Source: Reticulascus tulasneorum (lineage: Eukaryota > Ascomycota > Sordariomycetes > Glomerellales > Reticulascaceae). From it: a stretch of DNA of 64,000 nucleotides. This document shows positions 45,691-58,043 of this stretch, in pieces; position 1 is the first letter of the stretch; each line of letters starts with the position of its first letter. A program made the translations under genes and the position numbers. The notes under the pieces are model-generated. The model was not told the origin of the DNA. It ran no database searches and was given only the letters and a program-made list of their open reading frames with translations. Where the stretch lies: positions 124,001 through 188,000 of the forward strand of contig LSAX01000010.1 of assembly GCA_001557505.1 (NCBI GenBank). Reading direction: 5' to 3'.

Positions 45691-47627
45691 ATGGATCATA
45701 GCCATGGCGGCGGCATGACCATGGGCGTTGGGCTTTTCCAAACAACCAACGTTGCTCTTGCGCAAGCCTTCTGGTACATCATTATCGCCGTCATCGCCTT
45801 TCTTGGGGCCATACGCGCCGTCAATCATTTGCAATATGTGAAGCGGTAAGCAAAAGGTTCGCCCGTTCACTAACGTCGCAGTACTAAAACTCAATGCGCA
45901 GGTTGAGAGCATGCCGAACCGAATCGACCAAATCCCCAACCTTACCCAGCAATGGCTTCTTCCAAGCCTGGGCAACAATGACGGCCATCATCCGAGAAGC
46001 AAGCTACCCCCAGCTCTACGTTCCCATCAAAGGGTTCAGATGGACAACCCCGCCCCCTCTGGGCCGGATTCTCGTCCTGCTCTGCTACTGGGCCGTCATA
46101 ATTTACATGATGGCTGACGGTGCTATTGTGAAGGATGCCTATTTCTGGGAGCGAATAGGCTTTCGGAATGCCTGGGTTACCATCATGCAAATGCCGCTCA
46201 TATATCTGCTCACAATGAAGGTGAACGTTATCGGTTTCATCATCGGGACGAGTCACGAGCGACTAAACTGGCTGCATCGCTGGGTTGCGAGGACCATGCT
46301 CGTCACCTCCACCGTCCACGGCTTCCATTTTTACACTGAATGGGTTCGCGCAGACTTCGTCGAGAGGCAAATCAAGATGATGCCCCTCATCAAGTACGGA
46401 TTCGGCGCCTGGGCGATCCTGCTGTGGACGGTCCTCTCGGGCATGCGGCCCTTTCGGCGCATGGCATATGAGGTGTTTATCATTCAGCACATTGTGTCGG
46501 CGGTACTATTCATCTGGCTTGTCTCAGTACATATACCGGTGTATGCGAGACCGTATCTCTGGCTCAGCATCGCCATCCTCGCTTTCGATCGCCTCGCCCG
46601 ATGGTTCCTCTTGGCGTGGCAGAACCTGCGACTGAAGTCAGATCCGTCTAGGTGCAAGGGCACGAGGAGGTTTGGACACGATACGCAAGTTCGTTCCGTG
46701 GGGAGATCCACCACGGTCCTGACTATCAAGGATGTGCACTTCTCCTGGACGGCCGGACAGCATTTATACCTGTGGCTTCCCCAGCTTGGTCCTCTGGAAG
46801 CACATCCTTACACCATTGCATGTGCCCACAGACTACCTGAGACCTGTATCTGCAATAGTATCCAACTAGTCATTAGATCCCATGCCGGGTTCTCGAAGCG
46901 CCTGCACGACTATGCGCAAAAAATGCAGGAGTCCGGCAGGAAGGAGAATCTGGCAGCTTTTATATCCGGCCCGTATGGCACACCGCCACGATGGGACGTA
47001 TATGACACCATGGTCTTGATTTCGGCATCGACGGGAACGTCCTTCACGCTTCCGATACTGGAGAGCATCATCCAACACAAAGAGACAATGTGTACGAAGC
47101 GAATAGAGTTCGTTTTGATGGCTTGTCAAGGCGAGGAGATCGAGTTTTACGTGCAGCGCTTGCAGGAATCCATCAGCCGCGCCCGGGACACTGGCATTGA
47201 ACTGCGCGTCCACATCGCCGTGACGAGGTCTGGCAAGAGCGTGGAGGCACAAGCCATCTCCCTTAACAGCGGCAGAGATAGCAGTACCTCCTTGCCTGTC
47301 CAGCAAAGGCGAGCATCGCCCGACGGAGATCGGGAGAAGGAGAAAGTCAGCGTGGCCGTCGATGATGACCAAAGGTCGGAAAATCTATCACGAAGCTACA
47401 CAGGCACGGACCTCGTCCGCCAGTATACATGCCGACCAGACATAGAGGCGCTCATCCGCGAACCAGTCGAGGCAGCGGGCGGAGAAACGTCAGTGGTTGT
47501 CTGCGGTGGCCAGTCTTTAACGAGCAGGGTTAGGAACTGCGTGGCGAGCCTGTCAGATGAGCGAGCGGTGCATAAAGGGACTGGTGCGCAGGGCATTCAT
47601 TTATTTGTCGAGGAGTACTCCTTTTGA
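45691..47627 (+). CDS. Ferric/cupric reductase (FRE family)
   Basis: This plasma-membrane flavocytochrome reduces extracellular Fe(III) or Cu(II) with NADPH so the metal can be imported. Two exons (45691-45845 and 45902-47627) encode 626 residues. Exon 1 supplies a His/Met-rich start (MDHSHGGGMTMG) and a first membrane helix. The ferric-reductase transmembrane domain (about residues 100-280) has haem-ligand His residues in HRWVARTMLVTSTVHGFHF and IQHIVSAVLFIWLVSVHI. The FAD-binding motif HPYTIAC and the NAD(P)-binding segments (SGPYGTPP, LISASTGTSFTLPI, VVVCGGQS) follow. The His/Met-rich N-terminus resembles copper-handling sequences. The start ATG is the only one giving a complete N-terminal helix. 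The gene is divergent from the X325 copper-protein gene. Confidence 0.93.
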
Positions 47628-48072
47628 GAAACAGGAGGGCTCACGGACCCAAGAAGCAGAGCCGGGCCCGGGATGGGTATCCCTCGGAATGGCGTTTTGG
47701 AAAGGGTCACATTTGGACGATGTTCATGTGGCATGACATAGGTACTTTACAGTGTAGTACAAACAATTGCATATATTCAAAATTAGATTTACTATGCCTA
47801 TAGACTTGCTGAAGTGTGTATTTCGAACTGCAACTGTCTTTACCCAGTCACTGCGACGCATCACCTTGTAAAAGTGAGCCAAGGCCAGGTTCAACGACCG
47901 GAGAAATAATCCCCCATTTCCCGGCTCAACAGCCAGTCACAAGCCGATTGTACCTGATCTGAGGGTCAAATTTCCATCCCAAGAAGTTGACTCACGACCC
48001 GACTTGAGTCACTTGCAATCTTGGGTGAATTTTCTCCGAAAAACACCAGTGATAGGCAATGGTCAAGTTTCC
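47628..48072. other. Intergenic region, metalloreductase / ArgRS
   Basis: 445 bp of 3' region and promoter. No gene is seen. Confidence 0.6.
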
Positions 48073-50433
48073 ATGAGTGCCTGTGTATCCCGTCTTCTTA
48101 TTGCACCTTCTCTTCACTACATCCCATTTATCCCAATCTCGTTTCGCCCAACACCCCGCCTTCGACAGTCCCTTCGCCTACCTCCCCGCATTTCTTACCA
48201 TCAGACCAACAAACGTGCCGTTTTTGCGACAATGGCGACCGAAGCTCCCGTCGGCGAGCTCGCTGGTCAGCTCGAGAAGTTCGCAATCGGAAAGCTCGAC
48301 CCGTACCCAAACGCCTATCCTGATATTAACCCCGTCGACATATACAGGTCGCACGTCACATCACTTTTGAAAGAGGTCACGGGGGTAGACCCTACCATCA
48401 TCTATCCGGCCCTCCAATGGACTCAGACGCTAGATAACGGTGATATGGTGTTGGCAGTTCCGGCCTTGCGGGTCAAGGGGAAGAAGCCGGCGGAGCTGTC
48501 AGCCGAATGGGTCGAGAAGGTATGCCCTCCGTCCCATGTTCCCATCAATTCGCACCAGCTAATGTGCCTGCCCAGTTTCCTGATTCACCACTGGTCGAAA
48601 AGCCGGTCGCATTTGCGAACGGAACCTTTCTGCAATTCTGGTTCAAGGCGGCGCCGTTAACGCAGATGCTGATCCCCCAGATCCTGGAGCGAAAGACGTT
48701 ATATGGTCCTAACCCGAAGCTCGGCCTCAGGAACCCAGAGGACCCATCCCAAGGCAAGAAGCGAATCATTGTCGAGTTCTCGTCTCCGAATATCGCGAAA
48801 CCGTTCCACGCCGGACATCTCCGAAGCACAATCATTGGAGGCTTCTTGTCCAACCTGTACGACGGTGCAGGGTGGGACGTAATACGAATCAACTACCTCG
48901 GCGACTGGGGGAAGCAGTATGGCCTTCTGGCCCTTGGTTTCGAGAAATACGGCAATGAGGAGGCCCTCGAAGCGGATCCTATAAGTCATCTGTTCGAGGT
49001 CTATGTTAAAATAAACAAGGATCTCGCGAGGGAGAAGGAGCAAATCGAGGCGCTGGAAAAGGAGGGCAAGGATGCCAGTGAATTGAAGAACAGTGGGTTC
49101 GACGAGCAAGCTAGGGGGTATTTCAAGAAAATGACAGACGGCGACAAGGCTGCGCTTGCGCAATGGAAGCGGTTCCGAGACTACAGCATTGTTCGGTACA
49201 AGGAGACGTACGCCCGCCTCAACATCCACTTCGACGACTACTCCGGAGAGAGTCAGGTGTCGGAGGCAGATATGGAGGCCGCCGCAAATAAGCTGGAAGC
49301 ATTGAATATCTCAGAGAAGTCTGACGGGGCCGTAATCATTGACTTTTCAAAGCACGTCCCTGGCAAGGCCGGCAAGAGCCTCGAGCGGCCGATCATTCGC
49401 AAGAAGGACGGAACAGCGCTATATTTAACGAGGGATATTTCAGAGCTACTACACCGAGAGCAGAAGTACAAGTTTGACCACTGCATCTACGTGGTCGCCT
49501 CTGCGCAAGATCTGCACCTCAAGCAGCTTTTCAAGATTGTCGAACTGATGGGCTACCCGGAGATTGCCAAGAAGGTTCAGCACATCAATTTTGGCTTAGT
49601 ACAAGGTATGAGCACGCGAAAAGGAACCGTGAAGTTCCTGGACGACATCCTCCGGGACGTGGGTGAGAAGATGCACGAGGTTATGCGAAAGAACGAAGAT
49701 AAGTATTCTCAAGTAGAGAATCCCGAGGCAACGGCGGATATCCTCGGGATAAGCAGTGTGATGGTACAAGATATGACTGGCAAGAGGTAAATTTGGACCT
49801 GTGTTTTCCGCCGAGACTGCTCGTTGGCTTACTAACTTGGCTCAGGATTAACAACTACACGTTCAACATGGAGACAATGACTTCCTTTGAGGGCGATACC
49901 GGCCCATACCTTCAATACGCCCATGCCCGCCTGTGCTCTATTGCCCGAAAGGCCGGTCTCAGCGATGAGGAAGTTGCTAGCGCAGACTTGAGTCTGTTGA
50001 CTGAGCCTCATGCTATCAAGTTGATTCGCGCAATTTCGTAAGTCCACTCTGAGAATGAGCCGCGTACAGTAGCCTGACACTTATATAGCCAATATCCGGA
50101 TGTGGTGGCGAATACTCTGAAGACTCTGGAGCCCAGTAAGTCCTCCTTTTTGAATCCAGTCAATCGAACCTCAATTTGACTAACCGCAACTACTAGCAAC
50201 GGTAATCACTTATTTATTCCGTATGACCCACCTCCTCAGCAGCTCTTACGACCATCTTCGAATCATCGGGTCCGAGCGGGAGCTTATGAAGGCTCGAATG
50301 GCGCTCTACTCGGCTGTCAGGATTGTCCTGAACAATGGCATGCGTCTGCTTGGGCTGTCGCCAGTTGAGAGGTGAGTGATGCTAATCGGCAAATTATGAA
50401 AGACTGCGTGCTGACTATTCGTGAAGGATGTAA
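48073..50433 (+). CDS. Arginyl-tRNA synthetase, predicted dual cytosolic/mitochondrial
   Basis: This class I synthetase charges tRNA-Arg. Six exons (48073-48519, 48576-49786, 49846-50037, 50089-50135, 50197-50371, 50427-50433) encode 692 residues. Motifs include the HIGH-type HAGH (residues 227-230) in SPNIAKPFHAGHLRST, and GMSTRKG (about 493-499) in place of KMSKS. The C-terminus VERM is family-typical and needs a last exon of only seven bases. Two in-frame starts exist. The ATG at 48073 adds 53 residues rich in Arg, Ser and hydrophobics with no acidic residue, as in a mitochondrial presequence. The ATG at 48232 (MATEAP) begins the 639-residue cytosolic form in a strong context (ACAATGG). 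The upstream ATG context is weak (T at -3), fitting leaky scanning. All introns have GT-AG ends. Confidence 0.94.
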
Positions 50434-51016
50434 AAGAAACCCGGTTCTTCATTGGAATTAGACACTTGTATCCGCGTGCTTCTTGCCGGGATGGTGAGGG
50501 CAACTTCCGGTGGAGTGTCCAGTGGAGTGATCGCGTCACGCTCTACGTAGTGTAACCGTGCACCTCATCCCCGAGGGGGCGGAGGAGACGAAATAGAGAT
50601 TGCGGTGCCTGGCTAGCGGTCCGGCCACGTTTTGATCGACCAGCATGGCGATTATCACATCTCTCGAGCTCACCAACTGATGGTTTATCTTCGGTGTATT
50701 CAATCGCTCATAGTGCCCAGCCGGCGACAATACCCAGATGGTTGACCTGTAATTCTGAAGTCTATTTCGTGCCCCGTGCAATACCAAAGCCTGACTATGT
50801 TTCTCCAGCCCAGCTTTACGTCATGTTCGCATTGTGCCCATATGCTGAAATTGTCACGTTCCACCAACGACGTTTGCACGCAGCATTTCAGTGGAATGTG
50901 GGGGAATTCCAGCTGCCAACAAAAAAAAATGATCTTCCCGACGCTAACGTCTCACGAATCCCTGAATCACCGAATCTTGCATATCCCCAAACGCTAAGAC
51001 CGCGCTGCCCGCAATT

Positions 51017-51044
51017 GGGGGGCCTGGGGGGGCCCGCTGGGGGG
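51017..51044 (+). other. Cluster of long G-runs (G-quadruplex candidate)
   Basis: Runs of 6, 7 and 6 G lie at 51017-51022, 51026-51032 and 51039-51044. Since each run can supply two GGG blocks, an intramolecular quadruplex is possible. It lies about 600 bases after the ArgRS stop. Confidence 0.4.
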
Positions 51045-52052
51045 TGCTCTGCCGTGTCGTTTTTCCAGTAATCTTCATCAATATTCTCCGCCGACTGCCC
51101 TTTTCAGGCGGCATGGCGCTCTCTGCCGCATTCGATCGGCATGTATATGAACTTGATTAGGGTCAGCACTCTCTTTTGACATTTTCATACCTTTTCGCGA
51201 CAGTGAACACCTAATCACCGGCGACGAGCTGCCTGCCGCTAATCACTACTTTCTTGGCGATGGTTAATCGACGATCTCTTCCTCTTCCCACAGTCGACGG
51301 AGCCCGAGACCAACAGTACCAAGCATGACGACTCATTACAGTCCGTATCAGCTCGGTGGTACAGTATGTGAGTGTGGTAGTGCAGGCCCATCATTAACTT
51401 GCGTTATCTCGCGGCAGATGGACACATCTAATGCCTTGGAGTCATAGAGGCGAGTCCGTTGGTCGTTTAGGAATCTCCTACCTCGTCTTGGCGCTCCTTA
51501 TATACTTTGCACAGAACACTAACACTCCGACCTGAGGCATGGCGTCGGTCCACAGCTGCCGAGAGCGCACCGTGAAATCGAAAAAGATGTCACAGCGGCT
51601 GGTTTAGTGGTGCACGGCGTTCCTGGCCTTGTGCGATCGGATAACCCTTACCTGTGGTCGGGTCAAGCTGAAGCGGGGATGATCCTGTTCTCTGGTAGGA
51701 GGAGACCGAGTCGGGCCGCTAGTTCAGCGGTGAGGCGGGACTGGCGTTACCCACCATCTCTCGACTGACCACAACCACGTCGACCGCAGATGGGGAGAGA
51801 GCACTCTCTTTTGATTAAAGCAGTGCTGATCTCCTTGTTATCAAATAGGGCCAAGATGGATCCTTGTCAAACCTCCACCCTACGGCCTTTCCAGCTGCAA
51901 CTTGTGAACCCCGGTCTTCGCCCCTCGCCTTTCGAAGCGTAACGCGTGTTTGTCTTACACCTGGCCTGCGAAGAGGAGCTCCAATGTCATCGTGCGACGC
52001 CCGTCCGAACTATGACCTGGACCGAGAGTAGGTCGCTGATCAGCGAGGATGT

Positions 52053-52087
52053 GGCAGCTAGCACATAGCACAGGCAGCTAGCACATA
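52053..52087 (+). repeat. 15-bp direct repeat GGCAGCTAGCACATA
   Basis: Two exact copies start 20 bases apart (52053 and 52073), each containing the palindrome AGCTAGC-like core. About 420 bases before the P450 start. Confidence 0.8.
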
Positions 52088-52503
52088 TTGTGATAAGCTA
52101 TCCACGGATATTCCGAAGCTCTGGGCACTTAAGGCTGGGCGAAACACGGGTGTCAAGTCCTTCTCAAACCTCCACGGTAGATCGCCTTGACGCTGCCGCC
52201 GGATTTGAAGCCTGGCATGGGGTCTTGTGGGCTCCTATGAGCCCTAGTGGATCACGTCGTCCAGACATGCTAAGATGGGACCCGACTGGTCGGTGCGGTG
52301 ATACAAGTATCGTTCTCGTAGACTGCAAACATAATAATAGAACAGACTCTCCCAGTTCCAGGCCGCTCATCTGTCCTTTCCTTGTCCGCTGCATTCCTTT
52401 CCTTTCCTGGGTTTGTACTACTCTTCCATGACACTCTCTTTCGGAGCCTAGTCGAGAACAGACCAACCCACACAACCAACCGTGCAATACCGCGTAACCA
52501 GCC

Positions 52504-54510
52504 ATGGCAGGCCTGAGCCTGGTAGTCGTGCCAGTCATACTGTTGGTGCTCTATCGAGTATACATATCCGTCACCACAAAGAAGAAGCTCCCGGCGGGAT
52601 CACGACCGCTACCTGGACCTACCAGTACGTTCACAGACTCCTCGTTTTCTGCAACCGCATTTGGGTTGTTGAATCCTACTAACCATGCCATACAGACTTC
52701 CCTCTGGTTGGGCGTGTTCACGATGTTCCCGCTGAGGCCACTTGGCTGAAATTCTACGAATGGAGCAAGATCTATGGCCCCATCTACCAGATGGAGATCT
52801 TTGGATCCGTCCATGTGTGGATTTCCTCGGAGCAAGTCGCCCACGATCTCATGTCGCGAAAGAGCGCCATCTACTCCGATCGGCCAGTCATCCCTAACCT
52901 CCCAGACAACCGTACCAGCGGCAACTACCTTGCGCTACTCGGAAGAACAGGTAAGACCAACAATCCGGGCTGCTTTGCAAACTTTCGCTGATATGAGATA
53001 CTTGCAGAAACGTGGAAGCGCCAACGCAAGCTGTGCCATCACTTGATGAGCACCAGCGCAACCCATTCTCTTCACACCTACCCCACAATCGAGCGCGATC
53101 GATTCTTGTATCTTCTCGGCAAGAACCCCGCCGAATATCTTGAGTATATCGAGCAGTTTACCAGCCGTACCGTCTCACGCCTGAGCTGGGGCTCGCCCCA
53201 CCCGGCCCGCACACTCCGGAAGACAACGTTCGGCCTCCTCCAAGCCATCTCCCCGTCCGGCGCGCTACCAAACGTCGTCTCGTGGCTATCTTACCTGCCA
53301 GCGTTCCTCTCCCCTTGGAAACAAACGGAGAAAGCTCGACACGCCGTCGAGGCAGCGCTCTTCAGCAGCAACGTTGCATTCGTCAAAGACCAAGTGGAAA
53401 AAGGCACCGCCAACCCGAGTTTCATCAGTGCATTCATTGACGAGGAGCTCGGGTCGGAGAAGGCCAAGTGGGGCGACCTCAGCGAGGCGACTTACGTGGT
53501 TGGCCTGATGGCAATTGCTGGGGCCCTAACGATCGGCAGCCCGATCCAGACCTACCTGCTCGCCATGTGCCATTATCCCGACTGGCAGCGACAGTTGCAG
53601 CAGGAGATTGATGAGCAGTGCGAGGGGAAGTGTCCGCAGTGGGGCGATCGTGAGAAGTTGCCGCTGCTTCGGGCTGTGGTCAAGGAAGTGATGCGATGGC
53701 GGCCGCCTGTGCCTACTGGTGAGTACACCTCTCAAGCTTTTCCGGCCAATCTGACACCCTGACAGGTATTCCTCACTGTCTGGAGAAGGACGACGTCTAT
53801 AACGGATACTTCATTCCCGCAGGGGCGACAATCCATGCACTTGAATGGTAAGCACTCCCAACCATCACATTGAACTCATAGTAACATGACCTAGGGGTAT
53901 GACCCGCGATGAGTCCATCTATCCCGACCCGGAAACCTTCAATCCCGGTCGATGGGTCTCGCCAAAGTATCCGACTTACAAGGAACCTCTTACCCAATTC
54001 CCCAACCTAAACGGCTACAGTCAATTCGGTTTCGGCCGCCGCACCTGCCAGGGCCTGCCAATCGTCGAGCAAGATCTTTTCCTCTCGATGGGCGGCTTGG
54101 CATGGGCGTTCAACATCCAGAAGAAGCGCAACGCGGATGGGACAGAGGTGCCGGTCCATTGGAACGACTATACTCCCTTGCTGATCGCGAAACCGGCCAA
54201 GTTCCAATTCGACGCGGTTCTGAGGAGTGAGGAGCGGGGGGAGATGCTAGAGAGAATGTACGAGGCTGCGACCGCCGAGGTTGAGCAGGAGGAGGACATG
54301 AACGTGGTGATTGGGAGCGAGCAAGAGGGGAAGAAGGAAGCGCCGGTGCCGGCCAAGGTTGACGAGAGGGTGTATCACGAGATTGAGAAGGACATCCCAG
54401 GGTGCCCGGGACGATGGTCGACAGAGTCGGACGTTGATTCGAGCAACGAGAAGGGCTATCTCGAATCCGAGTCCGATGGTTCAGGAAGGTCAACGCCGCT
54501 TCTAGATTGA
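52504..54510 (+). CDS. Cytochrome P450 monooxygenase with long acidic C-terminal tail
   Basis: A microsomal haem-thiolate monooxygenase. Five exons (52504-52624, 52696-52950, 53008-53718, 53766-53847, 53895-54510) encode 594 residues. The N-terminal membrane anchor (residues 4-22) is followed by KKKLPAGSRPLPGPT, the basic and proline-rich hinge. ETWKRQRK is the C-helix haem-propionate motif, AGALT stands in the I helix, ExxR is in VKEVMRW, and the haem loop is FGFGRRTCQG with Cys441. About 150 residues follow the Cys, roughly 90 more than usual. That tail is rich in Glu, Asp and Ser and looks disordered. The sequence resembles fungal P450s often annotated as O-methylsterigmatocystin oxidoreductase-like, but the substrate cannot be inferred. 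There is no secondary-metabolite backbone gene in the window. All four introns are GT-AG. Confidence 0.92.
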
Positions 54511-56247
54511 GCTTCATAGCGCCGGGCCGCCCAAGCCCAGTGTTGGTTGGTATGTAATGGTCCGGACAGGCAAGGGAAAGACTTAATGTAGTGCAAGCTA
54601 TAGACTGTATTGGGCAGCAGGGGAAGGCCCCTGGATAGTGTCGCTCTAGACCAATGGTGTCAACTCAATTTGCGTTCATCAAGTCATGTCGTGTCCAACA
54701 TGAACGGCGGATCACGTGAGACCAAGCCCAACTACCCGCCACTCGGACATTTTATCCCCGCCTGCGAACGCCAACGTAAAAAGCAGAAAATATAAAACCA
54801 AAAGCCTCCAAAGTAAAGTTTGTGCGCAACTCCACACTGCTGCTTTCCACACCGTCTCCGCAAAGGGTCTCTCAATGGTCCCTTATCACATTCCATGACT
54901 CGTCCATTTTGTTTATTACATACCATCTGTTATTTCCTCCAATGGACCTAACACGAGATTACGTATTATGGTCAAGCGGCCAAGCCGGCTTCAAACCCGT
55001 CGCTGTGGGGTGCACGAGACAGCAGCCAAGAAAGCTTCTGAGGTTCACGTATGAATTGGCATGATCTAGTTGTCATGTCGCCTTCTACGATCAGAGTAGA
55101 AGCACCGTCCCGGTCAGGGTTGTCTACCGCATCCAATGAAGCGTTTTAGTGGTATTCGCATATGACGTATCGCGGCGGGTCTTGATAAGAATCTTTTCCG
55201 ACGCCAAGCTGCAGAGGAGTCTCTGGGTGCCCGGAGTTATTGTCGTCTGCCAAGTTGCCAAGTTGCTAAGGTACTTAGACGATGGGCCTGTTGAGGCGGT
55301 CTAAAAGCAACGCTCGTTTGGGGATGGAGTCAGCTCTGGGAAGCTCTCGAAATACCGAGAGATCTCTTGGAAGGACGCCCAATTGCTTGAATTTTATTTT
55401 TGCTTGTTCCGACTCGGCCACCGCCGTGAACTCCGAGCCGGAGGTTGGATCGAAGCTCCGAAAGCTCTGGCGATTTATCACGGTGATCGGCCGGCAGATA
55501 CGCCCCTGCCGGGTCCCGATCCTACCTGACCGCGACCAATCACACTAATTCCCTCTCCATGCCTTCTTGTGGTACTGCTACGGGTGATATTCATCCCATC
55601 CACACGGCGTATCCGAGAGCCAAGCCATTGGGATGAACCAGCGAATGGCTAGGCTGGCATTGCAAAATTCAGCATTAGGGTCCATCCATGCACAGATCCT
55701 CCGATCTTCGACTTCGACTCGTCAAGTGGCTGATAAGAGTTTGGTTTTGGCGCACCAATTACCGCGTCAAGCGTCAGTGGGCCGGCGCTATATGCATGCT
55801 TGCGATCTTCCGCGATGCCCTGGAGAGTCATGTCCAGCTTTGTAGAGTCCCATAGAACGATCCCGACCTCTGGAACATCGTTGTTAGCATAAATGACCAG
55901 AGATAGCAGCTCCTTTAGCTCCTCGCGACATACTTGCTCAGGTGCACGCCATAGACTACCACCGTACCATGTTATTGCGGAGCTTAGCACTCGGCGTCAT
56001 CGTTGGAATCTGTTTAAATGATCTCCACTCCCAAGTCTCGCTTCCCATGTCCTGGTTCTACCGTCCTCCGTGTCTGAGATTTGGGACTGTATATTGTCTT
56101 TAAACCCCACATGGAATTCAAAGTCGAATTCTTCTCTCTCCTCTTGAAGGCCGTTCGATAAATTTACAAGTCGGCACATTTTGCGACTTCCGCGAAAGCT
56201 CAACCGATCTCCACGGCCAGGACTGACCTTGCGAAAGTCACGTCAGG
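54511..56247. other. Intergenic region, P450 / permease (1.7 kb)
   Basis: No gene is supported. A frame at 55282-55548 (88 residues, ATG start) is Arg/Ser-rich without domain features and is probably chance. A pyrimidine-rich leader precedes the permease. Confidence 0.5.
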
Positions 56248-58043
56248 ATGACCTCGACCGGCATCGACCGCGCCAGCAGCGGCGCCCTCCCCACGTACCC
56301 GAGTGAGGAGCGCTACCCGGATGAGAAAGCCATTGGGGCTCTCCCAGAACCGCAAGATGCCCGTTCGTCCTTCTCTTCTGGCGGCAAGCGCGATTTTACT
56401 CACCGGAAGCTGAAGGCCCGCCATATCCAGCTAATTGGTATTGGGGGAACCATTGGGACTGCTCTCTACGTTCAAATTGGTAGAGGACTCATCAATGGCG
56501 GGCCAGCCAGCTTGTTCTTGGCATTCAGCATCTGGTGTACCTTCATACTGGCCGTGACACTTAGCATGGCGGAGCTGGTGACCTATCTTCCCATCTCCAG
56601 CCCGTTCATTCGGTTCGCCGGTCGGTACGTCGATGAGGCGTTTGGGTTCGCCGCCGGTTGGAACTTCTTCGTCTTCGAAGCGGCCTTGGTGCCATTCGAG
56701 ATCACGGCTTGTAATCTCATCATCCACTATTGGAGCACTGCGGTGCCGGCGGGCGGCATCATTGCTATCATCATCGTTCTTTATGGGGTCATCAACGTGC
56801 TGGCAGTGCAGTGGTACGGTGAGACAGAGTTTTGGGCAGCCCTGGGTAAGGTGCTGCTCATCGTCGGACTCATCATCTTCACCTTCATCGTCATGCTCGG
56901 CGGTAACCCTCTCGGCGACCGCTTTGGCTTCCGATACTGGTACGAGCCTGGCTCATTCGCGGAATTGTACTACGATGGCTCCCTCGGCCGCTTCCTCGGC
57001 TTTCTTCAATGCCTCATCCAGGCGTCTTTCGCCATTGCCGGTCCCGACTACGTCTCCATGGCAGCGGGCGAAGCCGAGAACCCCCGGCAGGTCCTGCCAC
57101 GAGCCTACAATGCTGTATTTTACCGCCTCACAACCTTTTTCGTCCTCGGCTCCCTCTGCGTCGGCATCCTCGTCCCGCATAATGATGAGACCCTGATCGC
57201 AGCGTTCAAGGACGGCAAGCCCGGTGCGGCTGCATCCCCATATGTGGTAGCCATGAACCGCCTCCGGATTAGCGGACTTCCTCACATTGTCAATGCCATG
57301 GTCCTCACGGCCGCATTCTCCGCTGGCAACTCGTACGTATACTGTGCCTCCCGCTCGCTCTACGGCCTAGCTCTCGAGGGCAAGGCACCAGCTATCTTCA
57401 GAAAGTGCAACAAGCAGGGAGTGCCCATCTGGTGTGTCGTTGCAGTTTTGATGATCGCCCTCCTCAGCTTTCTGCAGCTCAGCGCAAACACCGCCACGGT
57501 TCTGGACTGGTTCGTTAGTCTCGTCACTGCGTCGCAACTCATCAACTTCGCGGTGATGTGCGCCGCTTACCTGTGTTTCTACCGCGCGCTTAAGGCGCAA
57601 GGTATCAGTCGGGATACTTTGCCTTACAAGGCCTGGTGGCAGCCGTACGCAGCGTGGTACGGTCTTATCGGCACTTTCGTCATGACATTCGTCAGCGGTT
57701 ACACGGTCTTCCTCCCAATTGAGGGGTACTGGAATGTTCCCAACTTCCTCTTTTCGTAAGTACCTCCACGGTCTGAGTGAGTTGCCCCCATCTGACTCCA
57801 GGCAGCTATACAATGGTTTTCGTCTTCCCCATTCTGTTCGTTGGGTATAAGGTCATCATGAAGACGAGATGGCATCGACCGCATGAAGTTGATCTTCTGC
57901 AAAACATGGATGAGATTGCGGAATACGAAAGGTCGTATGTTCATGTACCGTCAACGTATGTCCAATTCTCCCTATCACGTTGCTCTGTTCTAATGTCGTA
58001 TAGGAATCGGTTCATAAGACTGCTGGACTTCATATTTAGCTGA
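56248..58043 (+). CDS. Amino-acid permease (APC superfamily, YAT family)
   Basis: A plasma-membrane proton-coupled amino-acid transporter. Three exons (56248-57755, 57806-57955, 58004-58043) encode 565 residues with about twelve hydrophobic segments. The N-terminal cytosolic region ends in KLKARHIQLIGIGGTIGTAL, the amino-acid permease signature. Other family blocks are GPASLFLAF, FAGRYVDEAFGFAAGWN, FAIAGPDY and FSAGNSYVYCASRSLYGLA. Intron 1 uses the acceptor CAGGCAG; an earlier CAG shifts the frame, while this one gives the continuous NFLFSSYTMVFVFP. The C-terminal tail is short. Substrate specificity is not evident from sequence; broad-range fungal permeases of this type are often under nitrogen control. 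Confidence 0.92.

Larger units (their letters stand above)
50434..52503. other. Intergenic region, ArgRS / P450 (2.1 kb)
   Basis: No gene is supported. It contains a G-run cluster at 51017-51044 and a 15-bp direct repeat (52053-52067, 52073-52087). A diverged pair TTGTCAAACCTCCAC / TTCTCAAACCTCCAC occurs at about 51868 and 52161. Confidence 0.5.

Noticed and set aside
51582..51745. Two tRNA A-box-like stretches (GGCTGGTTTAGTGGT and GCTAGTTCAGCGGTGAG)
   Set aside because: No matching B-box (GGTTCGANTCC) or acceptor-stem pairing follows at the right distance, so they are not tRNA genes.
55282..55548. 88-codon ATG frame rich in Arg and Ser
   Set aside because: No domain, signal peptide or conserved pattern, and isolated in a 1.7 kb gap; not enough to call a gene.
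52504..58043. P450 plus amino-acid permease as a secondary-metabolite cluster
   Set aside because: No backbone synthase, regulator or tailoring enzymes nearby, 1.7 kb separates the two, and ArgRS and AspRS flank them.
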